DNA of 64,000 bases, from NCBI GenBank assembly GCA_965220365.1, contig OZ244823.1, positions 310,001-374,000 of the forward strand, given 5' to 3'. This document shows positions 1 to 9,153 of the stretch, one piece after another (position 1 is the first letter of the stretch; each line of letters opens with the position of its first letter). Source of the DNA: Bin80 sp965220365 (lineage in GTDB: Bacteria; Bacteroidota; Rhodothermia; Rhodothermales; Bin80). A program made the translations under genes and the position numbers. The notes under the pieces are model-generated. The model saw only the letters and a list, made by a program, of their open reading frames with translations. It was not told the DNA's origin and searched no databases.

Positions 1-837
1 TACACAAAGCTCCCTGCCACCCTGCAATCCTCAAATGAAATTGCGAAGATAGGTTCGTTGCTCCAGCGGTTTGGTCCCGCCTCCTACGATTACCGGTTGT
101 TTATATAAAAGCTGACAAGCCTGTCAATCGTGTCAATGGGCACACACGACTGACCGACTTATCCACACTACACCGAGATCGTAGTTGAAGAGGTGTGCGG
201 TAGAGACGCACCCAATCCAAATTCCCAGGGAGCCTAAGATAAGTGCGATCCTACAGAAACCCTTCCAAAGGAAGCCCCATAATAGTCTTTTTCATATTCT
301 TCCGCAAACTCACAAACATAATCCCACCATTCCCCTGTAAAAGATGCAGGGAAAGGTTCAGATCTACTACCCTTCAAGGCCAGAGAATAGACCATCTGGC
401 TCTGCCATACGATGGGACAAAAGCTTCTACGACAGACAGCCCTCTTCAAGGAGATAACGACCGCGTAACCCCATCCCTCACATTGGACGAATCCTTAAAA
501 ATCTCTTCACAGAAAAGCATGCCGTGGTGTTCTCTTTTCCCAAAAATCCCACTCCAATGCCTCTGTGCGTGAGGTGACCGCCGAAGTCGGTAAGTATTTC
601 GAAGACTGGATAGAGCGAAAACACAATGGAGAGCCGAACTATGAATATGGCTGTGATCCAGATAGGGGGTAAAGATGAGTAATATCCCTAAGGGGTTCTG
701 GGATCTCATGGCATATGATTCCCTTTGCAAGAGCCCCATCTGTGAATAATTAATGAAGAAGGCAATAATGGTGGATAGTCAAATATTTTGTAGTATATTC
801 GGCCTGTTCATTTCTCACTCACTTAATTGTATCAAAG
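1..837. other. Gene-poor left edge with small coding debris
   Basis: No complete gene can be supported here. On the plus strand an open frame ending at 672 has protein-like composition in its last 36 codons (565-672, charged and aromatic-rich). Its upstream part is only readable by shifting frame near 540, so it looks like the tail of a decayed gene. A 24-codon ATG frame at 675-749 sits just after a purine-rich stretch (agggggtaaag), but nothing identifies it. Several overlapping open frames on both strands from 234 to 739 contradict each other and none shows a recognisable family. Confidence 0.4.
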
Positions 838-1116
838 ATGACCATGCTTAAGCTCGTCAGAGCCTCATTAGTTATAGCAGTCCTAATTGTTGGGACGTTA
901 GTTACAATAAAAAATCATACAGCCGCCGAGACATCGCAAGGCTACCAGTCAATGGATCTGGATAGAGCTATAGACATGGCAAAATGCGAAAACCCGGATA
1001 CCACTATTTTCTGCTACTATGCTTACTGTCTTGACGAAGGATCTGAGTGTTCGTTCTACTCAGGTGCTTGTTTTAGTGTCTGGGGAGGTTATTGTGATAG
1101 CGGCATTCCTGAATAA
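838..1116 (+). CDS. Small secreted Cys-rich peptide (NVEALA-like position)
   Basis: A 92-residue protein with an N-terminal hydrophobic signal or anchor segment (about residues 7-24). A short acidic stretch (MDLDRAIDMAKCE) follows, then a compact tail with six cysteines, CYYAYCLDEGSEC among them. No family was recognised with certainty. The plan (signal, short acidic helix, Cys-rich tail) and the location directly before a six-bladed beta-propeller gene recall the NVEALA-type peptides of Bacteroidetes, which sit beside such propellers. The next gene starts within 3 bases of this stop, so the two are probably co-translated. The function is unknown; export and disulfide bonding are inferences. 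Confidence 0.7.
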   Translation: MTMLKLVRASLVIAVLIVGTLVTIKNHTAAETSQGYQSMDLDRAIDMAKCENPDTTIFCYYAYCLDEGSECSFYSGACFSVWGGYCDSGIPE

Positions 1117-1119
1117 TTG

Positions 1120-2166
1120 ATGTCACAATTTATTCCCATTAGGTATTCAGTATTCTCCCTATGTATTTCCATACATTTGATCGCTGTTCACAGTGTAAGT
1201 GCTCAGTCCAGTAATTTTCAAAAAACACAAACAATTAGACTATCTGATTCTAGGGAGATATTGGCAGAAGATTTATTAATTGCCGAGATCAAAACCTTAG
1301 ATATCGATTCCGGTGGGCGATTATTAGTTGTTGATTTACTAGGAGAACAAGCCTTTCTGTTTGGTTCAGACGGTGATCTTTTATCTGTACTAGATCCGTC
1401 CTTATGCCATCCAGGTTTTGAATTCCGACCTGTAAATGCAATTTTCTTGGATGATCAATCCATTTTTCTTGTAAATGCCGGTCCATGGGGGTACCGTTTC
1501 ACGGCAGAAGGAGAATGTTTGGGAAATGTTCATTCGGATTTTTCTCTCGCTCCGGTGGGATTTCTAGATACGGACTCTCAAGGTAATCTAGTCGGCCTGT
1601 ACCGCATGCCGACTATGTCAATCATAAGGTACATGACTCCCGAAGGGAAGATAGTTCGCGAGATTGAGTTACCTGCCAGCAAGTTTCCAAATGCGAATGA
1701 TAGGATCGCAATGGGAGGAATTGTGGCCGACAAGACCCACACATTTTACGCTGGGGCTCTAGAACCACATGTCTTAAAGGTTGCTGGAGATGGGACAATA
1801 GAATCAACGTTTGCGCATCGAACATCGTGGTTCAAGGATGTATCCAGGGATCTTCCAGGTTTTCAGCCGAGTAATCCTTCAGCACTATTCCAAGCCGTTG
1901 GTCGCTTGTATGCCACCAGCACACTTACGAGTGAAATTTTTGAACTCAACGATCAAAGTATCATGATGCAATACTCGGGGCCTGACAGTCAGGGATACCA
2001 AATATTCACCAAAGGTGGCGTTCTTGTTGCAGAGGAGTTGGGGATAGATTACCGTTTTAAGCAGGCAATGGACGGGTTATTGTACCGAGTAATACAACCA
2101 GACGCGGATAATTCGGGTCTACCAAACCCGTTTATTGAGGTATATCAATACGTCTCTTCCCCTTAA
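1120..2166 (+). CDS. Six-bladed beta-propeller (NHL/TolB-like) protein
   Basis: A protein of about 348 residues with a signal peptide ending near the SVSAQS region and then repeated short blades of the kind DIDSGGRLLVVD and DTDSQGNLVGLY. These mark NHL/six-bladed propeller domains (the BF3164-like lipoprotein group in Bacteroidetes). A periplasmic or surface location is likely. The frame is also open from a TTG at 1117; the ATG at 1120 is preferred. It follows the Cys-rich peptide by 3 bases, and its stop overlaps the start of the next gene (TAATG), which indicates one operon. The ligand is unknown. Confidence 0.8.
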   Translation: MSQFIPIRYSVFSLCISIHLIAVHSVSAQSSNFQKTQTIRLSDSREILAEDLLIAEIKTLDIDSGGRLLVVDLLGEQAFLFGSDGDLLSVLDPSLCHPGFEFRPVNAIFLDDQSIFLVNAGPWGYRFTAEGECLGNVHSDFSLAPVGFLDTDSQGNLVGLYRMPTMSIIRYMTPEGKIVREIELPASKFPNANDRIAMGGIVADKTHTFYAGALEPHVLKVAGDGTIESTFAHRTSWFKDVSRDLPGFQPSNPSALFQAVGRLYATSTLTSEIFELNDQSIMMQYSGPDSQGYQIFTKGGVLVAEELGIDYRFKQAMDGLLYRVIQPDADNSGLPNPFIEVYQYVSSP

Positions 2167-2783
2167 TGTTACGATTCATGAAATTTCTGATTTTTTTCGT
2201 GAGATCTGAGATAGTCCAGATCAGCTTACTAACCGTTTTATTATCGGTGCTGGGTTTGGTATATCTGTCAGGTGTGGGCTTATGGAATCAGCAGTTGAGA
2301 TCTGATTTGATTCGGGAGAATCCATCACAAAAGGACTTAACTGTGCTGAAACAGGAATTCGTCGGGCATAACATGCCGACTCTCACTGTCCGTGAGGCTA
2401 TTACACGAAAACAGGATACAGCAAGCTTCGACTCATCCGGTATACTCGTTTTACTACCTCTCAATACTTGTGTACAACAGCAAGCCAGTATTTTGAGACA
2501 TGTTCAGGTGCTCTCTGAGGCTCTAAGTGGGCAAGTTCCAATAAGGCTAATCCTATTGGATAATGTTCATGACGAGCGAGTAAATCGGCATAAGGCTCTT
2601 CTTCTCAGGAAAGCAGTTCGACCCAATTTCGATATATGGTATACGAACGATACGATCCCATTGACACAAACTATCTTGGAAAATCAGTTCGGGGTAGTCC
2701 TGTTCGTGAAGAGTCATCAGGTCGCGTCCATTTTTCACGTTGGGGATCGGGGTATTCTTCGTAGTGTACTAGAATCAATCTGA
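2166..2783 (+). CDS. Membrane-anchored thioredoxin-like protein
   Basis: 205 residues. A transmembrane anchor lies around residues 18-40. After a linker comes a region whose strand-Cys-helix start (GILVLLPLNTCVQQQAS) resembles a thioredoxin-fold domain with a single cysteine in place of CxxC. The start overlaps the stop of the propeller gene by one base. Together the three genes form a cassette: secreted Cys-rich peptide, propeller, and membrane-tethered thioredoxin-like protein. A role in handling the peptide's thiols is possible but is only an inference. The fold assignment rests on pattern alone. Confidence 0.6.
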   Translation: MLRFMKFLIFFVRSEIVQISLLTVLLSVLGLVYLSGVGLWNQQLRSDLIRENPSQKDLTVLKQEFVGHNMPTLTVREAITRKQDTASFDSSGILVLLPLNTCVQQQASILRHVQVLSEALSGQVPIRLILLDNVHDERVNRHKALLLRKAVRPNFDIWYTNDTIPLTQTILENQFGVVLFVKSHQVASIFHVGDRGILRSVLESI

Positions 2784-2837
2784 TTTAATAAGCCTCCGAT
2801 ATAGTATACAGGTTCCATTTACGGACGGATATGTTGA

Positions 2838-3625
2838 TTTTTTATACTTGATCAAAGGTTTTCGTGGGAAGTTTCATTGCGTCCGAACCGGCTGCATGGC
2901 GATGATCAACCCAATCCCTCAAAAGCTCTGTAGGATCTAAACCAATTCGCGAAACTTGGACAATGTATCGATACGGTGAATCTGTGCTCTAACTCCCAGA
3001 TCCGAGACTCTGAGTAAGAAATCTTTGCCAGATGACCACGCGACACATCTTCATCACTAGGCTGATCCGACTCCACCCTGTTGGTCCATGCCACAAAACG
3101 TTTTGTCCAAGAGTTCCCCTCATTGTACATCTTGTCTCCGGCCTGCAAAAGGCGGATCACTCCACATCTTGATCTGGCATAGGTACTTTATAAATCCCTC
3201 CGGCTACATACCAAATTCCAAACCACTTCAAACTCGCGATCTAGAACAAAGCGCTCGGTCAACAAACCGGAAGCAAAATACTCGGCTAATTCCTTGGTGC
3301 CCCAGCGATCCGTCTTTATTCGATCCCCTGGACGACGAAGAATGGATCCTCGAGCAATGACCACACATAATCAACGTCCCGTTCCTTAGGCGGCATCATA
3401 CAACACATATCCGCAGTTCTTGTAGCAAGAGCGTACTTCAACATGGCGACCCTGGGCATTCTGGAGATCTTGGGTGATCTTCGGCAGATCATGCGGCACA
3501 TTCCACTTGCCCAGAATCACGCCTGCACTCACATTGTAGACGCACAAAGCAATAGCTTTTTTGTGTACATCCATACTGACAGAGATTGTAGGTGCAGAAA
3601 TGAAGGATTTGATGTATGTCTGCAT
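2838..3625 (-). pseudogene. Decayed IS110-family transposase (N-terminal part)
   Basis: On the minus strand, translation from 3625 shows the DEDD-type IS110 N-terminus (SVSMDVHKKAIALCVYN, then CGYVLYDAA). A stop follows, and after it the same frame continues with the classic linker RRPGDRIKTDRW and LAEYFASGLL. Further downstream (3160-2906) comes the helical middle region (NSWTKRFVAWTNR, then RAFEGLG). At least three in-frame stops are present, and the C-terminal Transposase_20 domain is missing. The gene is therefore dead and truncated. No element ends were found. It faces away from the following oxidoreductase gene. Confidence 0.8.
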
Positions 3626-3770
3626 AGGGTTGTTCCTAGTTGGTTGATTAGCAAACTCACGCTAATATAGCTCAACTAGCCAGAACAATCCTATCCATAA
3701 GATCCATACTACACCTTGTAAGTTTACCAGGAATGCATAGATTTGCGGTGTTCCCTGACTCTGTGCCTCT

Positions 3771-5117
3771 ATGGATAAGCGTACATTCTTAAAGACTTCC
3801 TCTACTCTTGTGTTGGGCTCCATGCTTGCACCGCTCGCGGGCTGCAGACCCCAGGAATCGCTGGCTCCACCACGAACTAACTGGGCCGGAAACCTGACCT
3901 ATGGTACCAACCGCTTACTGCTTCCGAAATCAATGGAGGAGTTGCAAGACATGGTACGCAACCATCATAGCGTACGTCCGCTGGGGTCACGGCATTGTTT
4001 TAACTCAATTGCCGACAACTCCGAGGCGCAGTTGTCGCTGAGCGTAATGCCGCAAACGGTCACCTTCGGCTCTGATACCGTAACTGTGCCGGGTGCAATG
4101 CGCTATGGTAACCTGGTGCCTCATCTGGATGAGCGGGGTCTGGCACTCCATAATCTGGCATCGCTACCTCATATATCCGTTGCAGGGGCGCTGGCGACCG
4201 CGACTCACGGCTCCGGCGTAACCAACGGCAATCTGGCTACCGCCGCAGTCGGGCTGGAACTGGTTGTAGCTTCAGGGGAGCAGATTACGGTTACCGCAGA
4301 GAATGACTTGCTGTTTAGGGCCGCTGTTGTTGGTCTGGGATGCTTTGGGGTAGTCACATCCATTACGCTCAAGGTAGAACCCACTTATGATATGGTGCAG
4401 CATGTTTACCTGAATTTGCCGCTGGCCTCTATGGACACGCAATTTGAGACCATTATGCATCTTGGCTACAGCGTGAGCTTTTTTACCGATTGGCGTACAC
4501 AGGAATCTACACAGATCTGGATTAAGCGTCGCATGACGGATGAGCTGGCAGATCTGCCCACAGAGTTGTATGGGGCAAGGTTGGCGGATCGCAACGTGCA
4601 CCCGGTATTGGCTTTATCCGCTGAGGCCTGTACAGAGCAGCTGGGTGTACCGGGTGCTTGGCATGCACGGCTGCCTCATTTCAAGATGGACTTCACGCCC
4701 AGCAGCGGAGAAGAGCTCCAGAGTGAGTTTTTCGTTGACCGGCAACATGCACCAGAGGTAATTGGCGTGTTGCGTGATATGGCCGATCAGCTTAATCCAC
4801 TGCTGATGATCAGTGAGGTGCGGACGATTGCGGCGGACGATTTATTGATGAGTACCGCCAACGGCCGTGATTCGGTGGCATTTCACTTTACTTGGCATCA
4901 AGACTGGGAGGCTTTGCAAGCGGTGCTTCCAATACTGGAGGCGCGTCTGACACCATTTGAGGCTCGGCCGCATTGGGGTAAGAATTTTGTAATGACTGCT
5001 GAAGAACTCCGATCCCGCTACCCGGGACACGCTCAATTCCAGGAGCTGGTCCTGACTCATGATCCAGAAGGCAAATTCCGCAACGATTTTGTAAACGAAA
5101 AAATCATACACGGGTAG
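3771..5117 (+). CDS. FAD-linked alditol/xylitol-oxidase-like lipoprotein
   Basis: 448 residues. An N-terminal export signal with a lipobox-like LAGC (residues 22-25) is followed by a PCMH-type FAD-binding domain. The motif PLGSRHCFN carries the histidine that binds FAD in this family, followed by GALATATHGSG. The C-terminal half matches the D-arabinono-lactone oxidase/alditol oxidase group. Expected chemistry is oxidation of a polyol or sugar lactone with oxygen as acceptor; the substrate cannot be told from sequence. Export as a lipoprotein is unusual for alditol oxidases. It appears to be a single transcription unit. Confidence 0.85.
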   Translation: MDKRTFLKTSSTLVLGSMLAPLAGCRPQESLAPPRTNWAGNLTYGTNRLLLPKSMEELQDMVRNHHSVRPLGSRHCFNSIADNSEAQLSLSVMPQTVTFGSDTVTVPGAMRYGNLVPHLDERGLALHNLASLPHISVAGALATATHGSGVTNGNLATAAVGLELVVASGEQITVTAENDLLFRAAVVGLGCFGVVTSITLKVEPTYDMVQHVYLNLPLASMDTQFETIMHLGYSVSFFTDWRTQESTQIWIKRRMTDELADLPTELYGARLADRNVHPVLALSAEACTEQLGVPGAWHARLPHFKMDFTPSSGEELQSEFFVDRQHAPEVIGVLRDMADQLNPLLMISEVRTIAADDLLMSTANGRDSVAFHFTWHQDWEALQAVLPILEARLTPFEARPHWGKNFVMTAEELRSRYPGHAQFQELVLTHDPEGKFRNDFVNEKIIHG

Positions 5118-5199
5118 GAAGTGTCCGTGCGGACAGATTGCCACTGACCAGCACTTGGAGCTCGGCTGATGAAAACATCAAAAAGAATTTGAGTGCTTC

Positions 5200-7800
5200 G
5201 TGCACTTAAGAGCATCCCAATTAAAAACCTGCTATAACGTGAGTCCCTGGGTCGTACTTAAGTTCGGTGGCACAAGTGTCTCCTCAAGAGAGAACTGGGA
5301 TACGATTGCCCGTATCATTCGGGCGCGGCGGGCGAATGAGGAACGGGTATGCGTGGTGTGCTCGGCAGCCTCGGGTACCTCGCGCGCACTGGAAGGATTG
5401 ATTGATGCGGCCCTGTATGGAAGCTATGAAGAACCACTGGCTGCCATCGGTAAACGTCATCTTGCACTGGCCGAGCAGCTCGGGCTAGATGGTGAAGTAC
5501 TGCTCCGGGAATTACTTCAGGAATTGGAACGGCTCGCCTATGGAGCTTCGCTGACCCGTGATGTCGGGCCACCCCTGCACGCACGGATTCTGTCAATGGG
5601 TGAACTCATGCTCACCACACTAGGGGCTGCATTCCTCAAAACGCAGGATTTTCAAATCCATTGGATGGATGCACGTACAATCCTAAAATCCGAACCTATC
5701 CCGCGTATTCCTCCCCATGAAGAGTTTCTGTCTGCTCAATGCAACCATGATCCAGATTCTGAACTCCAGCAGGTTGATACGAACATCTTCATCACACAGG
5801 GCTTTATTGCCAGTGATGCACAGGATCGGACCGTATTGACCGGATGGGGAGGCTCTGACACATCAGCCGCCTACTTTGCAAGTAAGCTGGAGGCCGTACG
5901 ACTGGAGATTTGGACCGATGTCCCAGGGATGTTCACTGCCAACCCGGGGCATGTTCCGGGTGCACGCCTATTGAAACAACTCGAATACAGTGAAGCCCAG
6001 GAGCTTGCCAGCTCTGGAGCGGAAGTCCTTCATCCGCGCTGTATTGAGCCGCTACGTCCTCAAAAAATACCCCTCCATGTGCGCTCAACGGCAAACCCCA
6101 ATCTGGATGGAACTGTAATCAGTGCAGAGACGCATAGCTATGGTGCCCAGGTTAAGGCTATTGCCGCATGCACTGATCTGACCCTCATTGCCGTTGAAAC
6201 TCCTCGCATGTGGCACTCCGTTGGGTTTCTGGCAAAGATTTGTACAGCATTTGAGCGGCATGGCCTTTCAATTGGAATGGTCGCTACCTCGGAAACAAAC
6301 GTGACCCTTTCCATTGATCCGGTCTATGGGTTTTCTCTCGAGGAATCTCTGATTGAAGCACTACTGGCTGATTTGAATGAGTTCTGTCAGGCAAAATGTA
6401 TCGACGGATGCGCTGCGGTCAGCATGGTTGGGCAGAATATCCGCAGTGTCCTGCACGAACTGGGCCCTGCACTTGAGGTCCTGGATGAGCAAAAAATTTA
6501 CCTAGTCACACAAGCTGCCAGTGACTTGAATTTTACCTTCGTCGTCGACAACTTGCATGCACAACGACTGACCAATAAGCTGCACAGCCAGATCTTTAGC
6601 CAAATTGGACCAGATGATCTCTTCGGCCCCACCTATCGTGAGTTATTCGACGCGCCAGACATCTCATTACCGACATCCTGGTGGAAAACGCGGCGCCCCC
6701 AGCTACTTGAATTGGCGTCTGAGTCATCTCCCTGTTATGTATATGACCGGGAGAGCCTGCATCATACCATATCCCGCATGCAGATTCTCCAAAGCACTGA
6801 CCGATCCTTTTATGCCATGAAAGCATGCTGGAATCCAGAAGTGCTACAGGTAATATATGAACACGGGATTGGCTTCGAGTGTGTGTCCCCAGGAGAGTTG
6901 CATTATATCAGGCACCTTTTTCCCGATATTGACCCTGACCGAATTCTCTTTACCCCCAACTTCGTCCCCAAAGAAGAATTTTCGCTGGGATATGAGTTAG
7001 CTGGCCATGTGACAGTCGGCAATGTGAGAGCCCTCAAACTTTGGCCGGAGGTCTTTCGGGGTCGTGCGGTGATCCTCCGGGTTGATCCAGGGCATGGCCG
7101 CGGACATCATAAGTATGTACGTACAGCCGGATCTGCATCAAAATTTGGGATTGCTCCAGAAGACCTACCTTTGCTTCAAAGCATTGCGAAAGAATATGAC
7201 ATTCGGATTACAGGCCTGCATGCGCATGTGGGCAGTGGCATCTTGACACCAGACACATGGAGTTCTATCGCATATGCCCTAGCTTCAATCGCAGAAAAAT
7301 TCCCTCAGGTTACCCACTTGAATGTCGGCGGAGGGTTCGGGGTACCGGAAAAACCAGGAGCAATCCCACTGGACTTGGCAGTCCTGGAAGAGAGTCTTCA
7401 GCAATTCCGTGAAACCTACTCTCAATTTGAACTATGGATTGAACCAGGAAGATACCTTGTTGCAGAAAGTGGTGTGCTTTTGGTACGTGTCACACAGGTT
7501 AAACGTAAAGGATCAACATACTACGTCGGGGTGGAAACTGGAATGAACTCTTTGATCCGTCCCGCACTCTATGGATCGTATCACAGCATCGTTAACCTGA
7601 GCAAACTGGGTGAAACTCCAAGCATGACGGCAGATATCGTTGGACCTATTTGTGAGACCGGCGACATCCTGGGACGCGCGCGTAGACTCCCCGAGACGAT
7701 GGAAGGTGATATCCTGCTGATCACGATGACCGGTGCATACGGCCGAGTGATGTCGTCAAGCTATAATATGCGCGACCCAGCAACCGAAGTGGTCATTTAG
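5200..7800 (+). CDS. lysC-lysA: Bifunctional aspartate kinase / diaminopimelate decarboxylase
   Basis: 866 residues in two parts. The N-terminal aspartate kinase has KFGGTSVSS near residues 21-29, GWGGSDTSA and tandem ACT-type regulatory sequence. The C-terminal half is a fold-III PLP decarboxylase: FYAMKA carries the PLP lysine near residue 538, with HVGSG near 675 and GGGFG after it. It would perform the first and last steps of lysine biosynthesis in one polypeptide, a fusion known from Xanthomonas and some Bacteroidota relatives. The start is uncertain: GTG at 5200 is used, and an in-frame GTG at 5239 just before the kinase motif is also possible. Its stop overlaps the convergent channel gene by 4 bases. 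Confidence 0.92.
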   Translation: MHLRASQLKTCYNVSPWVVLKFGGTSVSSRENWDTIARIIRARRANEERVCVVCSAASGTSRALEGLIDAALYGSYEEPLAAIGKRHLALAEQLGLDGEVLLRELLQELERLAYGASLTRDVGPPLHARILSMGELMLTTLGAAFLKTQDFQIHWMDARTILKSEPIPRIPPHEEFLSAQCNHDPDSELQQVDTNIFITQGFIASDAQDRTVLTGWGGSDTSAAYFASKLEAVRLEIWTDVPGMFTANPGHVPGARLLKQLEYSEAQELASSGAEVLHPRCIEPLRPQKIPLHVRSTANPNLDGTVISAETHSYGAQVKAIAACTDLTLIAVETPRMWHSVGFLAKICTAFERHGLSIGMVATSETNVTLSIDPVYGFSLEESLIEALLADLNEFCQAKCIDGCAAVSMVGQNIRSVLHELGPALEVLDEQKIYLVTQAASDLNFTFVVDNLHAQRLTNKLHSQIFSQIGPDDLFGPTYRELFDAPDISLPTSWWKTRRPQLLELASESSPCYVYDRESLHHTISRMQILQSTDRSFYAMKACWNPEVLQVIYEHGIGFECVSPGELHYIRHLFPDIDPDRILFTPNFVPKEEFSLGYELAGHVTVGNVRALKLWPEVFRGRAVILRVDPGHGRGHHKYVRTAGSASKFGIAPEDLPLLQSIAKEYDIRITGLHAHVGSGILTPDTWSSIAYALASIAEKFPQVTHLNVGGGFGVPEKPGAIPLDLAVLEESLQQFRETYSQFELWIEPGRYLVAESGVLLVRVTQVKRKGSTYYVGVETGMNSLIRPALYGSYHSIVNLSKLGETPSMTADIVGPICETGDILGRARRLPETMEGDILLITMTGAYGRVMSSSYNMRDPATEVVI

Positions 7801-8615
7801 TGCTGGTGGAACTTGTGCCCGCAGTACTTGCAGAATTCAGCCCCTTTCTCCAACCTTGCCTCCCGGCAACGTATGCATGGCGTCGTTCGTTTGAAGTGGC
7901 GGTGCGATAGGCTAATAGACATCACGATAATCGCATAACCGATCACCATCACCATCGCTGCCATGAATTTCCCCAAAGGTGTCTGAGGAGAGATATCTCC
8001 GTATCCAACTGTGGTCAATGTTACCACCGCCCAGTACATGCTCAGGGGAATGCTGGCAAATCCATTTTCGGGTCCCTCAATCAGATAGATCATTGAGCCC
8101 AGTGTGGTGACAAGCAGTGACAGTGCGAGTACGAACACCCATATTCGTTGCCAACTCTCCTGAAGCAGATAGAGTAAGTGGAGCCCGGCTCTGCTATACT
8201 GTACCAGTTTTAGAACACGAAATACCCGCATCAGGCGGAGAATTCGGATAACAATCAATGCCTGGGCACCAGGAAGTAACAGACTCAAGTACGTTGGGAT
8301 CACTGCAATCAGGTCCACTACCCCAAAGAAGCTGCGAGCATACCCCAAGGGATTCCGGGAACAGTACAACCGCAGGACATACTCAATCGTAAAGACCACC
8401 GTAAAGAACCACTCCAGGCCGATTAGTAGACTCCCGTGGACAACTCTTACCTGATCAATACTCTCCAGCAGGACCGCAACTACACTGGCAACAATGACAA
8501 TAAAGAGCGCAATATCGCTTCCTCTCCCCAGCGGAGTTGTAGATTCAAACAGAATCCTGTTGAGAAGCTCACGGCGTGAGTTCCATGAAACCTGATGTTC
8601 CTTATGCTCTTCCAC
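7797..8615 (-). CDS. Voltage-gated potassium channel with zinc-ribbon tail
   Basis: 272 residues, six-transmembrane ion-transport fold. An S4-like basic helix (RILRLMRVFRVLKL, about 124-137) and the pore filter TTVGYGD (201-207) identify a K+-selective tetrameric channel of the Kch/KvAP type. The cytoplasmic tail ends with two CxxC pairs (CIRC and CKYC, roughly 246-265), a small zinc ribbon that could sense metal or redox state. It starts with GTG and overlaps the upstream Nudix gene by 14 bases. It is the last gene of a four-gene minus-strand cluster. Confidence 0.9.
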   Translation of the reverse strand: MEEHKEHQVSWNSRRELLNRILFESTTPLGRGSDIALFIVIVASVVAVLLESIDQVRVVHGSLLIGLEWFFTVVFTIEYVLRLYCSRNPLGYARSFFGVVDLIAVIPTYLSLLLPGAQALIVIRILRLMRVFRVLKLVQYSRAGLHLLYLLQESWQRIWVFVLALSLLVTTLGSMIYLIEGPENGFASIPLSMYWAVVTLTTVGYGDISPQTPLGKFMAAMVMVIGYAIIVMSISLSHRHFKRTTPCIRCREARLEKGAEFCKYCGHKFHQH

Positions 8616-9153
8616 TTTTCAGATACAAGTCGTAGTAATAAAGTGCTGCTATAATAATACCATGGCGCAGTGTTTCATCGGCAATCAATTTCGGAATCAT
8701 AGGTTGATCAATCAGAACAGGATCTATGTCTTCTGCTGAATCAAGCTCCTGCCGTCCGTGAGGGGTTGCATCACTGGCTAGAAAAAAATGGCACCGGTTT
8801 GTGAGAATCGCGGGATTTGGAGACATGGAGCCCAACCGAATGAGCGTCTTGGCTGCATAGCCGGTTTCTTCACGCAGTTCACGGACAGCTGCCTCTTCGG
8901 GGAGTTCACCCTGATCGATGACCCCTCCGGGCAACTCCAGTTCAACAGCCGAAGTCCCTGGCCGCCACTGCCGAATACAAACAAGTTTGCCTTCCGGGGT
9001 TACAGGAACGATCGTGACCCAGTCAGAGGCCTCCAGCACGTAGAACGGATGGACTTGGCCGGTTCGTGGGGATTCACAATCGTCCTGGCGCACCTTGAAC
9101 ACCTTGAAATTCCCACAGTCCCGGCTCTGTTTACACTTCCATAACTGCCCCAT
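8602..9153 (-). CDS. Nudix hydrolase, ADP-ribose pyrophosphatase-like
   Basis: 183 residues with a canonical Nudix box at about residues 77-99 (GVIDQGE followed by RELREETGY), including the metal-binding glutamates. The upstream strand pattern (VCIRQWRPGTSAVELELPGG) is typical of ADP-ribose/ADP-sugar pyrophosphatases of the NudF type. It probably cleaves nucleoside diphosphate sugars. Its ATG overlaps the stop of the cupin gene (TAATG), so translation is likely coupled. Confidence 0.9.
   Translation of the reverse strand: MGQLWKCKQSRDCGNFKVFKVRQDDCESPRTGQVHPFYVLEASDWVTIVPVTPEGKLVCIRQWRPGTSAVELELPGGVIDQGELPEEAAVRELREETGYAAKTLIRLGSMSPNPAILTNRCHFFLASDATPHGRQELDSAEDIDPVLIDQPMIPKLIADETLRHGIIIAALYYYDLYLKSGRA

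Noticed and set aside
243..739. Overlapping open frames on both strands at the left edge as genes
   Set aside because: They contradict one another, lack ribosome sites and recognisable families, and the only protein-like stretch needs a frameshift.
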